Shown one piece after another: positions 42,699-51,920 of a DNA stretch of 64,000 nucleotides. The stretch comes from Gammaproteobacteria bacterium (GTDB taxonomy: Bacteria; Pseudomonadota; Gammaproteobacteria; Pseudomonadales; Pseudohongiellaceae). The stretch is taken from contig JAQWPL010000016.1 in the NCBI GenBank assembly GCA_029245395.1, forward strand, positions 1 through 64,000, in the 5' to 3' direction. A program made the translations under genes and the position numbers. Each line of letters starts with the position of its first letter. Position 1 is the first letter of the stretch. Under the pieces are notes generated by a model. That model searched no databases and was not told where the DNA came from. It saw nothing but the letters and a program-made list of their open reading frames with translations.

Positions 42699-45010
42699 GC
42701 GCCCGATGGAAGAAAAAACGGCGAACAAGCCGGCCAGGAAAACTTCACGAAAGAAGGCTCCTGCAAAAGCCTCCCACTCATTCCAGAATATTGCTCAGGC
42801 TCGTCCTGGATATCAGCCAGAAAGTCGCCAGGGCAGACAACCTGGATCACCAGCTTCAGGTCATTGTTGAAGAAGTCACCAAGGTAACGGATTCAGAACG
42901 GGGCAGTTTATTCCTCAATGATCCGCAGACAGATGAGTTGTACTCCCGGATAGCGCTTGGTGGTGTGGAAAGGGAAATCCGCTTCTTGAATAACACGGGT
43001 ATTGCCGGTTGGGTTTTCACCCATGGCAAGGCTGAGATCGTCAAAAATGCCTATGATGATCCCCGTTTCAATCAGAGCATTGATCAGCAGAGTGGATTCC
43101 AAACCAGAAACATTCTTTGTGTACCGGTGCGTACGGTACGGGGTGAAATTATTGGTGTTGCCCAGACACTGAACAAACGCAAAGGCGGATTTACCAATGA
43201 AGACCTAACCTTGGTGGAAGCTATCAATAACCAGGTAGTCATTGTTCTGCAGGGCACCATGTATGTGGAACGAATGAATGCCCTACGGCAACAGGAAGCA
43301 GAGTTTTTACGAGTGGTGTCCGATGTCTCTTCAGAAATTAATCTGGGTCCGCTTTTGCAGATGATCATGGGCGCGATCACCAAGATGCTCAATGCTGACC
43401 GCTCTACACTTTTCTTTAGTGATGAGCGAACCGATGAGCTGTATACACAAATTGGGCAGGGATTGGGTGCTACTGAATTACGTTTCCCTAACAATGAGGG
43501 TATTGCAGGCAACGTGTTTACCAGTGGCCAGTCGGTCAATATTCCTTATGCGTATGCGGATTTGCGCTTTAACCCTGCTGTAGATAAGCAGACGGGCTAT
43601 TTTACCCGTTCCATGTTGTGTTCCCCGGTCAGAAACAAGGACGGCAAGATTATCGGTGTCACCCAGGTACTGAACAAACTGGGTGGGCCATTTACTGATG
43701 AAGACAATCAACGTTTGACGGCATTTACCTCCCAGATTGCTATAGGGCTGGAAAACGCCAGTCTGTTCCAGCATGTGCAGCAGATGAAAAACTATAACGA
43801 AAGCATGCTGGAAAGTATGTCTAATGGCGTAGTTACCATGGATAACGACCGCGTCATTGTCACTTGTAATCAGGCTAGCCGGCGTATTTTGCAAACCCGC
43901 GAGGTCGATGTTTTGCAACACAATGCCAGCGAATTCTTTGGTGACAAAAATACCTGGATAGTCGAGAAAATCAATGAGGTGGAAGAAAGCCAGGAAGTGG
44001 AAATCATGCTGGATGCCACACTTGATTGCCGGGGAGAAGAGGTTTCTATTAATGCCACGATCCTGCCCCTGAAAGGCAAAGATGAGGAAAAACTGGGAAC
44101 CATGATTCTACTGGATGACATCAGCTCGGAAGTACGCATAAAGTCCGCAATGTCCCGTTACATGGATCCGGGTCTGGCCGATAAACTGATGGGCGATGGT
44201 GGCGAACTATTGGGCGGTCAGGACAGTGTGGCCACAATCCTGTTTTCAGATATCCGTGGTTTCACTACGCTCAGTGAGAAGCTTGGCGCTCAGGGTATTG
44301 TGGAGCTATTGAATGACTATTTCACCCTGATGGTGGATGTAGTGACAGAAGAAGGAGGCATGCTCGATAAATTTATAGGGGATACTCTGATGGCGATATT
44401 CGGCACACCTTTCCCCCATGAGGCTGATCCGGATCGGGCGGTCAAGGCTGCCATTCGTATGATGACTGAGTTGGCTGGCTTTAACAAAGCTCAACTCAAA
44501 GTGGGTAAGGAGCCTGTTGATATCGGTATTGGTCTTAATACTGCCCGTGTGGTTTCAGGAAATATCGGTTCACCCAAACGCATGGATTACACCGTCATAG
44601 GCGACGGCGTGAATCTTGCAGCCAGGCTGGAAAGTGCTTGTAAACAGTACGGGTCACATATCCTGATCAGCCAACCCTGTTTGGACGAACTCAAGAGCAG
44701 TTACCGTCACCGCCTGATAGACAACGTGGTCGTGAAAGGAAAAACTGAACCTGTAGGTGTGTATGAACTGCTTGATTACCATACTGATGAATCCTTTCCT
44801 AATATGGTGGAAGCGCTTGGAGTTTTCAGAGATGGCATGGAATGCTATCAAACAGGTGATTGGGAAAAGGGCAAAACCATGTTTGCTAATGTGCTGAAGC
44901 TGAATCCTGAAGACAAGTGTTCAAAATTATATATTGAACGTTGTGACCACCTGATCAAGAATATGGACCCAAAGGAATGGGACGGCATCTGGGTGATGAC
45001 GTCGAAGTAA
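42691..45010 (+). CDS. GAF-GAF-PAS-class III nucleotide cyclase (frameshifted N-terminus)
   Basis: The ATG at 42691 (ribosome site GGAG 8 bases upstream, overlapping the previous stop) starts a basic leader, MPKRPMEEKTANKPARKTS..., but this frame leaves the main one at about 42793. The main frame runs from 42791 (TTG possible) to 45010. Skipping the G at 42793 joins FQNI to LRLVLDISQKVARAD without a break. Numbering from 42791: GAF 1 about 8–150, GAF 2 about 175–325, PAS-like 335–445, cyclase 468–640 with metal Asp487 (FSDIRGFT) and Asp531 (DKFIGDTLM), and VIGDGVNLAARLE. The C-terminal 90 residues are helical. It should make cAMP (or cGMP) in the cytoplasm in response to GAF ligands. The adenine-selecting residues were not assigned. 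Confidence 0.85.
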
Positions 45011-45086
45011 GGTAGCTCTTCTTTGGTTATTGGCCAAAAAAATAACAACCGTTTCGGAATTACTCAATAATTCCTGAAAGAGTGCT

Positions 45087-45869
45087 TTACAGGGGCTTCG
45101 AGCGTTTCTGCATAAGCTGCAAAATATTACTGCTGAGAACGAAAGCCACAATCAGCAGGGCCAGGGACATTGAGAACCATTGTAAGGCATAGGAAAAATT
45201 ACGCCCTGTATCCACATAGACAGTATCCCAGTGTCGGATAAAAATACCAGGTTGGTTCTCGTCCAGTCGCACTTCGTAAGGGAAAAAACTTTCTCCAAAC
45301 AATGGAGCCAGTTCCAGAGTATTTAGAAAGCGTATTTCCAGCGGCCACTGTGGGTTGGACAGTTCAACTAGATTGGTTCTTGCGGCCTGTTTTGGCGTGG
45401 GGACAAACAGTTGGCCCTGGAGTGTGCGCGTACCTGTTATGGGCAGTACTTTTTCTTTCACACCCTCGTAAGTATTTGCATTAACCCAACCACGGCTAAC
45501 AAAGATAATTTTGTCTGACGATTGCAGCTTGAATGGGGTGACTACTTCATAACCCAGAGTATTTTGGTAGGTCTGATAAATCAGGAACAGGTTTCTATCA
45601 TTCATGAATTCTCCTGTCATGGACACATGCAGGTTTTGGATAGTCAGGGCGTCATTTTCAAGACCGGTCATCCCGACATCTTCAATAAGCGTGGCAAAAC
45701 CCTCGCCCAGTGCGTTGTAGGTTTCCTGCAGATCAATCTTTTCCTGAGCGCGACTCATTTGCCAGATGCCAAGACGCACAAATCCTGAAAACACCACAAG
45801 GATAAACAGCGCAACTGCCCAGTTAAAACGAATTTCAAGTTCACCAATGGTGAATATTTTTGCTTTCAT
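45087..45869 (-). CDS. SURF1-family cytochrome oxidase assembly protein
   Basis: 260 residues with a membrane helix at each end (WAVALFILVVFSGFVRLGIW near residue 15; WFSMSLALLIVAFVLSSNIL near 235) and a periplasmic middle of about 190 residues. Family landmarks: FMNDRNLFLIYQTYQNTLGY and VSRGWVN, plus PLQ-type GQLFVP. SURF1 helps insert haem a into subunit I of aa3-type oxidases. The oxidase operon lies upstream on the same strand, with a 31-residue peptide and a terminator between. It could be read from the FNR-box promoter of that peptide. Confidence 0.88.
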   Translation of the reverse strand: MKAKIFTIGELEIRFNWAVALFILVVFSGFVRLGIWQMSRAQEKIDLQETYNALGEGFATLIEDVGMTGLENDALTIQNLHVSMTGEFMNDRNLFLIYQTYQNTLGYEVVTPFKLQSSDKIIFVSRGWVNANTYEGVKEKVLPITGTRTLQGQLFVPTPKQAARTNLVELSNPQWPLEIRFLNTLELAPLFGESFFPYEVRLDENQPGIFIRHWDTVYVDTGRNFSYALQWFSMSLALLIVAFVLSSNILQLMQKRSKPL

Positions 45870-46033
45870 GAAGAATTATGAAGAACTAAAGAATTTCAAA
45901 GGCCGCCAATTATGCCACAAATAGGCTGGCGGATTAATGTGGTTTTGGGATGCGGGCAAAAAAGCCGACCGATATTCATCAGCTCAATCTAAAACTGGCT
46001 AATAAATGTCGACCTGGGAGGTGGGCTCGGTTT

Positions 46034-46129
46034 CTATACGTGAATTTTGTGAGTGACAATGCCGACAAACGTGATAGCGATACCGCCAACTGCAATAACT
46101 GCCAGTGCACTACAAATAATAAGTACCAT
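46034..46129 (-). CDS. 31-residue single-helix membrane peptide
   Basis: Too short for usual gene callers. ATG at 46127–46129, TAG at 46034–46036. The product is MVLIICSALAVIAVGGIAIT followed by FVGIVTHKIHV, one membrane helix with a short basic tail. A strong ribosome site (CTGGAG, 8 bases before ATG) supports translation, and a class II FNR promoter fits at the right distance (46204–46217). It lies between the oxidase operon terminator and SURF1. Single-helix peptides of this kind are small subunits of terminal oxidases (CcoM, CydX types), so a role in low-oxygen respiration is plausible but unproven. Confidence 0.65.
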   Translation of the reverse strand: MVLIICSALAVIAVGGIAITFVGIVTHKIHV

Positions 46130-46203
46130 GTCGAATACTCCAGTTTTAATGAGAATATTTCTAAGCTATGTAACTAGTGTAAAAATACAATGCGCACGCG
46201 GCA

Positions 46204-46217
46204 TTGATGTAGATCAA
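46204..46217 (-). promoter_or_regulatory. FNR/Anr box with class II promoter
   Basis: TTGATGTAGATCAA is a perfect TTGAT-N4-ATCAA site. On the minus strand TACACT follows 22 bases after it, as a −10 does when the box is centred at −41.5. The predicted start is near 46169, 40 bases before the 31-residue ORF. Confidence 0.75.
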
Positions 46218-46306
46218 CGTAAGCGTGTGTTCTTTGGTTCCAGGAACCGATATTAAAGGGCTATGGGTTGAAAATTGAGAAGGGAAAATAAAAGGAAAAT
46301 TGAAAT

Positions 46307-46333
46307 GAAAAGGCCGGCAAAAACCGGCCCTTA
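46307..46333 (-). terminator. Intrinsic terminator of the oxidase operon
   Basis: On the minus strand GGGCCGG-TTTTTG-CCGGCC then TTTT. It follows the 41-residue peptide's stop by about 23 bases and separates the oxidase operon from the FNR-controlled peptide. Confidence 0.8.
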
Positions 46334-46355
46334 AGTACTCTATAAAGGTGTAATT

Positions 46356-46481
46356 TCAGGAAGAAATGTAATGGACTATGGTTAAGCCGATAATCACGAT
46401 TAATACGATGAAAGCAAATGCATCCACATCAGCATCGCTACCTTCTTCATATTGTTCCAGCTTGTCTTCTTCGCTAACCAT
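46356..46481 (-). CDS. 41-residue membrane peptide at the end of the oxidase operon
   Basis: Not reported by length-limited gene calling. ATG at 46479–46481, TGA at 46356–46358. The product begins MVSEEDKLEQYEEGSDADVD and ends in one membrane helix (AFAFIVLIVIIGLTIVHYI). It starts 38 bases after the subunit IV stop and is followed by a terminator, so it is the last gene of the oxidase operon. The acidic soluble part should face the cytoplasm. It resembles in form the short accessory subunits of aa3-type oxidases, but I cannot name a family. Its ribosome site is weak, so translation may depend on the upstream gene. Confidence 0.65.
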   Translation of the reverse strand: MVSEEDKLEQYEEGSDADVDAFAFIVLIVIIGLTIVHYISS

Positions 46482-46519
46482 GGCTAATTGTAATTACTCT
46501 TATAAGAGGAAAAGGTAAA

Positions 46520-46939
46520 TTAATGGGTTTCTTCTGCGCCTCCTTCATTACTTTCCTCGTGAACCACATGGTTTCTTTCAGCAACTTCTGGACGACCCAT
46601 GTAATCCACGCGAGTACCAAAAACATAAAAGCCTTCAGATATCATGAAACCGATCAAAAATAACAATAGCAGGGGAGGGCCCAAAATAGCGGTAATAAGT
46701 GCCATCCGCTCCCACATCATATGCATGAATACTGCAACAATAAAGCCTGCTTTCAGGAACATGAATGTGATAATCAAGGTCCAGCGCAACATGCCCTGGA
46801 AATCAAAATAATCCACCATATAGGAAAAAAAACTGAGCACGAACAGCAAAATCCAGACTTTCAGATATACACCTATTGGATGTTGCTGGCCACCTTCTTC
46901 CTGGGCCTGAACGGGTTGTTGTGTTTCAACGTTTTCCAT
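46520..46939 (-). CDS. Cytochrome c oxidase subunit IV-like protein
   Basis: 139 residues, three membrane helices (VWILLFVLSFFSYMVDYF; WTLIITFMFLKAGFIVAVFM; ILGPPLLLLFLIGFMI). The K/M-rich second helix (FLKAGFIVAVFMHMMWE) is the hallmark of bacterial subunit IV (COX4_pro/caa3 type). N- and C-terminal tails are acidic. It stabilises the oxidase complex and is not catalytic. It is the penultimate gene of the operon, 68 bases after the second subunit III gene. Confidence 0.87.
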   Translation of the reverse strand: MENVETQQPVQAQEEGGQQHPIGVYLKVWILLFVLSFFSYMVDYFDFQGMLRWTLIITFMFLKAGFIVAVFMHMMWERMALITAILGPPLLLLFLIGFMISEGFYVFGTRVDYMGRPEVAERNHVVHEESNEGGAEETH

Positions 46940-47007
46940 AATTAAAAACCTTAACCGCTAAAATTTAAAAATTTGTAATTTAAAATAATTTATTAGTATA
47001 TAAAAAG

Positions 47008-47679
47008 TTACCAAAGATAGAAAAAAGCAAAAATGAATACCCATACCAGATCAACAAAATGCCAGTAAAGACCGGTAATCTCAACAATGGAATAGTCACC
47101 TTTCACATCGTAGTGGCCTTTAAGCACCTTTGTCGCCACTACCAGCAGGTAGATCACACCACAAGATACGTGCAGGCCGTGGAATCCTGTGATCATAAAA
47201 AAGACAGAGCCAAATTGAGGCGCGCCCCATGGATTTTCCCAAGGACGAACGCCTTCAGAAATCAGTTTGGTCCACTCAAACGCCTGCATACCGACAAAAC
47301 TAGCGCCAAAGGCTGCTGTAGCGCACATTAAAATGAAAATCTTTTTCTTGTCCTTGAAATGGGCATACCGTACGGCCAATGCCATGGTGCCTGAGCTGGT
47401 AATCAGGATAAAAGTCATGATGGCAATCAGGATCAGCGGGACATTGTTGCCGAATAACTCAAGGGCAAAAACTTCGCTGGGATAAGGCCAGGGTTCAGTA
47501 GTAGTTCGACGAACATTCATGTATCCAATCAGAAAGGAACTAAAGATAAAGGTGTCACTGACGAGGAATATCCACATCATCACCTTGCCCCAGGGTACAT
47601 GGAAGGCTTCTTTATCGTCAGACCAGTCGTCGACTAGGCTATCGGGATGTTGCGAAAGGGTAAGTGAATCTCCACTCAT
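47008..47679 (-). CDS. Cytochrome c oxidase subunit III (second copy)
   Basis: 223 residues, five helices, the short subunit III form without the two N-terminal helices of mitochondrial type. Landmarks: PWGKVMMWIFLVSDTFIFSS, then GFHGLHVSCGVIYLLVV and GLYWHFVDLVWVFIFAFFYLW, with the conserved HGLH and YWHFVDLVWV. Subunit III keeps proton uptake active. It is the second subunit III gene in the operon and is closer to the canonical sequence (WHFVDLVW) than the preceding copy. Confidence 0.9.
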   Translation of the reverse strand: MSGDSLTLSQHPDSLVDDWSDDKEAFHVPWGKVMMWIFLVSDTFIFSSFLIGYMNVRRTTTEPWPYPSEVFALELFGNNVPLILIAIMTFILITSSGTMALAVRYAHFKDKKKIFILMCATAAFGASFVGMQAFEWTKLISEGVRPWENPWGAPQFGSVFFMITGFHGLHVSCGVIYLLVVATKVLKGHYDVKGDYSIVEITGLYWHFVDLVWVFIFAFFYLW

Positions 47680-47696
47680 AAAATCATCCTAAAATG

Positions 47697-48314
47697 TCAG
47701 GTATAAGACAAAAGTGCAAAAAGTACAAGCCAGACCAGGAGCAGAAAGTGCCAATATGCTGCGCACAATTCCACACTTAGCCTGATGGCTTTAACTTCGG
47801 TTCCGGACCAGACCTTGAAAGTAGATCGGGTCCATACCCACAGACCGCCAAGGATATGTAATCCATGTAGACCTGTCAGTAAATAGAAAAAGGAATTCGC
47901 TGGATTGCTGGCCAGAAAATAACCCGCATTGTTAAGTTCTTCCCAGGCGCTTACTTGGCCATAGATGAAAGCCATAGTGAAGGCACCCGCGACAACCATT
48001 CCCCATTTGACTTTATTCTGTTCGCTCAGCCTTGCCGCGCCTCGAGTCCATTGCATGACAATACTGCAGAAAAAAAGCAGCAGCGTGTTGATCCAGAGTA
48101 GTGTGGGCTCTGGCATGGGCCGCCAATCTTCCAGGTCCATGCGGATGTAGTAGGCAACAATAAAAAGCATGAAGACAACGAAAACCACTGCGAGGAACAT
48201 ACGCAGGGCGATCCGTTTGGGATGCAAGCCTTCCGCAATTTCTGTCCCCGTTAAACCGGGATCTTCACCCTGGTAATCCCATGGCTTGTCAAAGATGCTT
48301 TTTAAAAAACTCAT
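47697..48314 (-). CDS. Cytochrome c oxidase subunit III-like protein (first copy)
   Basis: 205 residues, five helices. It keeps LTGLHGLHILGGLWVW and LCAAYWHFLLLVWLVLFALL, so the H-G-L-H motif is intact, but the final block has YWHFLLLVW where the canonical subunit has YWHFVD(L/I)VW, losing the conserved Asp. That suggests a specialised paralogue. Its ATG overlaps the end of subunit I by 4 bases, and the second copy follows 17 bases later. Confidence 0.87.
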   Translation of the reverse strand: MSFLKSIFDKPWDYQGEDPGLTGTEIAEGLHPKRIALRMFLAVVFVVFMLFIVAYYIRMDLEDWRPMPEPTLLWINTLLLFFCSIVMQWTRGAARLSEQNKVKWGMVVAGAFTMAFIYGQVSAWEELNNAGYFLASNPANSFFYLLTGLHGLHILGGLWVWTRSTFKVWSGTEVKAIRLSVELCAAYWHFLLLVWLVLFALLSYT

Positions 48315-50077
48315 CCATCGTGGCCTTTGTAGGGGGTGCCATCAATTGTTTCTACATCTTCTGCCGGCATATTCTGCGGCACAAAATCTGCTTTCACACC
48401 AGGAACACTGTACTCATAGGCCCAGCGATGAACGGTAGGTAGTTCTGCACCCCAGTTGCCATGGCAAGGCGGGTTATCCGGAGTCTGCCATTCCAGTGAA
48501 GTAGCTTCCCAAGGATTTGGATCGGCTTTTTTGCCTTTCCAGAGACTAGTGATCATGTTGTATACGAAGATGAGCTGGAACAGGGCCACCCAAATTGCCG
48601 CTAACGTGATATTGGCATTCAGAGTTTGCGCTGAATCAGGCAAGAAATCTGTAGTACCCATGGTGTAGTAGCGACGTGGAAGCCCCATAATGCCAAGGTA
48701 ATGCATGGGTAGGTAGATGGCATAAGTACCAAAAAAAGTTGCCCAGAAGTGGATCTTGCCCAAGGTGACATTGAACATTTTGCCAGTCACTTTGGGATAC
48801 CAGTGGTAAAGCGCTGCAAACAATACCAGTACCGGCGAGACACCCATCACCATATGAAAATGAGCAATCACGAAATAGGTATCAGACAGTGGCAGGTCAA
48901 CAGTCACATTCCCCAGGAAAATGCCTGTCAGTCCGCCGTGAATAAAAGTAAAGATAAAGCCGCAGGCAAACAACATTGGAACAGTAAGTCGGATATTGCC
49001 TTCCCACAGTGTCAGTACCCAGTTATAGACTTTGATGGCTGTTGGAACTGCAATAATCAGCGTAGTGAAGGCAAAGAAGAATCCGAAGTATGGATTCATG
49101 CCACTGACGTACATATGGTGCGCCCAAACAATGAAACTTAAACCACCGATAGCGATAATTGCCCAAACCATCATGCGGTATCCAAAAATATTTTTACGTG
49201 CATGGCAGCTGAGAATATCTGAGACCAGGCCGAATGCGGGAAGAGCAACGATATACACTTCAGGGTGCCCGAAAAACCAGAATAGATGCTGGAAAAGTAC
49301 AGGGCTGCCGCCGGTGTGTTCCAGTGTTTCACCCAGAGATACCATGGCAGGCATGAAGAAGCTAGTACCCAGCATCTTGTCAAAAAACATCATCACGGCA
49401 CTAACAAACAGGGCTGGAAAAGCAAACAGGCCCAGGATTGTGGCGACAAAAATACCCCACACTGACAGTGGCATGCGCATCATAGTCATGCCGCGGGTAC
49501 GCGCCTGCAGAACTGTTGTGACATAATTCAGGCCGCCCATGGTGAAGGCAACAATAAACACAGCCAGAGAAGCTAGCATTAAAATGATGCCGCCATCTGA
49601 GCCAGGCGTGCCTTCAGTAATGGCTTGCGGAGGATAGAGGGTCCAGCCAGAACCAGCTGGACCGCCAGTTATAAAGAAACTGGCTATCAGGATAATTACC
49701 GATAACAAATAGACCCAGACACTGAGCATATTAAGGAAGGGAAAGACCATATCCCGAGCGCCAATCTGCAAAGGAATCAAGTAGTTACCGAAACCTCCAA
49801 GGAACAGGGCGGTAAGCAGGTATACCACCATGATCATGCCATGCATGGTCACATACTGGTAGTAATCAGCCGGGTCGATAAAGGCAAATGTGTCCGGAAA
49901 CCCCAATTGCAGACGCATCAATACTGACAAGACCAAAGCTAACAGGCCAACGAGGATGGCAATGCCGCCATACTGGATAGCGATCACCTTGTGATCCTGA
50001 CTCCAGATGTACTTGGTTATAAAACTTTGCGGATCATGCATCTCATCGGTTTGATCCGCTATGGGGATATAGGCCAT
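48311..50077 (-). CDS. ctaD: Cytochrome c oxidase subunit I
   Basis: 588 residues, 12 core helices. It carries haem a, haem a3 and CuB. The ligands are visible: MHGMIMVVYLL (haem a His), GHPEVYIVALPAFG (CuB His and the proton-channel Glu), AHHMYVSGMNP (two CuB His) and FVIAHFHMVMGVSP (haem a3 and haem a His). The FGHPEV Glu places it in the A1 type of the haem-copper superfamily. The C-terminal 60 residues are soluble. The gene is second in the operon, 88 bases after subunit II. Confidence 0.95.
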   Translation of the reverse strand: MAYIPIADQTDEMHDPQSFITKYIWSQDHKVIAIQYGGIAILVGLLALVLSVLMRLQLGFPDTFAFIDPADYYQYVTMHGMIMVVYLLTALFLGGFGNYLIPLQIGARDMVFPFLNMLSVWVYLLSVIILIASFFITGGPAGSGWTLYPPQAITEGTPGSDGGIILMLASLAVFIVAFTMGGLNYVTTVLQARTRGMTMMRMPLSVWGIFVATILGLFAFPALFVSAVMMFFDKMLGTSFFMPAMVSLGETLEHTGGSPVLFQHLFWFFGHPEVYIVALPAFGLVSDILSCHARKNIFGYRMMVWAIIAIGGLSFIVWAHHMYVSGMNPYFGFFFAFTTLIIAVPTAIKVYNWVLTLWEGNIRLTVPMLFACGFIFTFIHGGLTGIFLGNVTVDLPLSDTYFVIAHFHMVMGVSPVLVLFAALYHWYPKVTGKMFNVTLGKIHFWATFFGTYAIYLPMHYLGIMGLPRRYYTMGTTDFLPDSAQTLNANITLAAIWVALFQLIFVYNMITSLWKGKKADPNPWEATSLEWQTPDNPPCHGNWGAELPTVHRWAYEYSVPGVKADFVPQNMPAEDVETIDGTPYKGHDG

Positions 50078-50165
50078 TACTTTCTCCTAGTTCCAGCCAG
50101 TTAATTGCTGACCGGGTGCTAAATATCAAATTCTGTTAGTGCTTTTAATGCTAATTAATAAAGAA

Positions 50166-51524
50166 TCACTGCAAAGTGTTGATATAGGCAACGACGTCAT
50201 TAATTGCCTCATCATCAGCCAGGGCACTGACCATGTGGGTCATCTGGTAGCCTAGTTGATCTTCGGGGTGAGTGCCGCGTACCCCTTGCTTGAAATTCTG
50301 TAGCTGACGGACCAGATACCAGTCAGTCATTCCCGCTAATCGAGGAGCATGTACACCCCAACGACCTTGTCCTTCTTTACCGTGACAGACCGAGCACTTA
50401 CCCTGGTACAAATCGGCACCAACGGCCAAATTGCCGATGACAGTTTCAGGTGCATTTACGTCTGGTAGGGTATCTATATAAGCTGTGACATTGTTGATGG
50501 CCTGATCATTGACCAGTATGGCTGCCATTGGTGCCATCTGAGCGCCATAGATGTCATCGGGATGGGTGCCGCGGGCACCAAGTTTGTAATATTCAATTTG
50601 CTGGCGAATATACCAGTCTTCCTGACCAGCTATTTTGGGCGAATTAAGCGCCACATTGCCTTCACCGTTCTGGCCATGACAAGCGGCACAGACTGCGTAG
50701 GTACCTTGTCCTGCCTGGGCATTACCAGCAGCCACCGCTTGAGTTTGGGCAAAAGTTGTCTGAGTGGCGAGCCAGGCATCATAATCTTCACGTTCTTCAA
50801 CAACTACAGTACCGCGCATAACGAAGTGACCAAGACCACAAAACTCTTCGCAGAGAATGTCGTATCGACCTGCAACGGTAGGCTCCAGCCAGATGTAGGT
50901 GACTGTACCGGGCACCATATCCATTTTTACGCGGAACTGGGCGACGGCATAGTCATGCAATACATCCTTTGAACGCATGAGGATATGAACCGGCTCATTA
51001 AGAGGCAAATGCATCTCCTTGGCTTCAACAACAATATCATCCTGTGCGAAAGGATCATCCGGATTAACCCCAAGGGGATTGCTTGCAGAAACATATTCGT
51101 TGCCTGCCGTACCCATAACACCGTCTGCGCCTGGATACCGGTAGCTCCACTTCCATTGTTGCCCTACCACTTCTACTTCATGGGCATCTTCAGGCACGGT
51201 GACAAAATCAGCCCAAACCACCAGACCTGGTGCAAGCATGGCGGCAACACCAATGGCCGTAAAAACAGTAAGCCAGATTTCCAGCTTGTGATTTTCAGGC
51301 TCATAAACGGCCTTGCGATTTTTGTCATAGCGGTATTTGTAGATGCAATAAGCCATAAAGCCATTAAGAACCACAAAAACAAATCCTGTAACCCAGAATG
51401 TGATCAGGATGGTGTTATCAATAGAGCCCCAGTTGGAGGCAATATCAGTGAGCCACCAGGGACTCCAGAAGTGAAAGCCAACTGAGAAAATAACTAGAAA
51501 TACAAGTGCGACTACGAATGCCAT
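50166..51524 (-). CDS. ctaC: Cytochrome c oxidase subunit II with two fused cytochrome c domains
   Basis: 452 residues, longer than plain subunit II (~260–300). Two N-terminal membrane helices (VVALVFLVIFSVGFHFW; ILITFWVTGFVFVVLNGFMA), then the CuA cupredoxin with VLHDYAVAQF and the CEEFCGLGHFVMRG ligand block. Two class I cytochrome domains follow: CAACH near residue 275 and CSVCH near residue 370, each with WYIRQQ- or WYLVRQLQNFK-type helices and a GTHPDD/GTHPED...M segment. Electrons can pass haem to haem to CuA without soluble cytochrome c. Ribosome site AAGGATCGGAA upstream; it is the first gene of the operon. Confidence 0.93.
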   Translation of the reverse strand: MAFVVALVFLVIFSVGFHFWSPWWLTDIASNWGSIDNTILITFWVTGFVFVVLNGFMAYCIYKYRYDKNRKAVYEPENHKLEIWLTVFTAIGVAAMLAPGLVVWADFVTVPEDAHEVEVVGQQWKWSYRYPGADGVMGTAGNEYVSASNPLGVNPDDPFAQDDIVVEAKEMHLPLNEPVHILMRSKDVLHDYAVAQFRVKMDMVPGTVTYIWLEPTVAGRYDILCEEFCGLGHFVMRGTVVVEEREDYDAWLATQTTFAQTQAVAAGNAQAGQGTYAVCAACHGQNGEGNVALNSPKIAGQEDWYIRQQIEYYKLGARGTHPDDIYGAQMAPMAAILVNDQAINNVTAYIDTLPDVNAPETVIGNLAVGADLYQGKCSVCHGKEGQGRWGVHAPRLAGMTDWYLVRQLQNFKQGVRGTHPEDQLGYQMTHMVSALADDEAINDVVAYINTLQ

Positions 51525-51920
51525 AACTTTCCGATCCTTAAAATTTCTGCCTATTTGGCTTCAAATGCCAGAGCAGTGTTGTTAGGTATTAAAAATCTAT
51601 GAATTTTGTGTATGTTTGCGCCGATGCTTGTATTCAAAGTTTGCAGTATTAATAGCAGTCTTGAATTGTGTTGTGAACAGAGGTTGTGTTGAAGATAAAT
51701 GGACATCGATCTCTTTAATAAATCACACTTCAAATGCCAACGCCAGCATAGCTTCTTAAATGCTTGCCAAGTATTTGTTTTATATGGTTAATATTTGTTT
51801 TAACGGCGTGTTTCCGGGTCCGTTTTAACAGTTGCCGTGACAGCGTTCAATCAGGGCGTGATATTAAAACATCGCCTACTCCAGAGCAAGGTATTTTGGG
51901 GTTTCAGAAGGGTTTTTTCT
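51525..51920. other. Leader of the oxidase operon
   Basis: About 395 bases without a credible gene. On the minus strand it is AT-rich and contains a direct repeat of TGGCATTTGAAG (near 51734 and 51565), about 170 bases apart. No FNR, Fur or other clear operator was found. The promoter of the oxidase operon should be here. Confidence 0.5.

Noticed and set aside
45056-45074. Terminator between cyclase and SURF1 (GGAATTA-CTCAA-TAATTCC)
   Set aside because: Only a 7-base AT-rich stem with no T-run on either side; too weak to call.
51551-51733. Minus-strand ORF of 60 codons before subunit II
   Set aside because: AT-rich leader DNA without ribosome site or family similarity; contains the direct repeat TGGCATTTGAAG.
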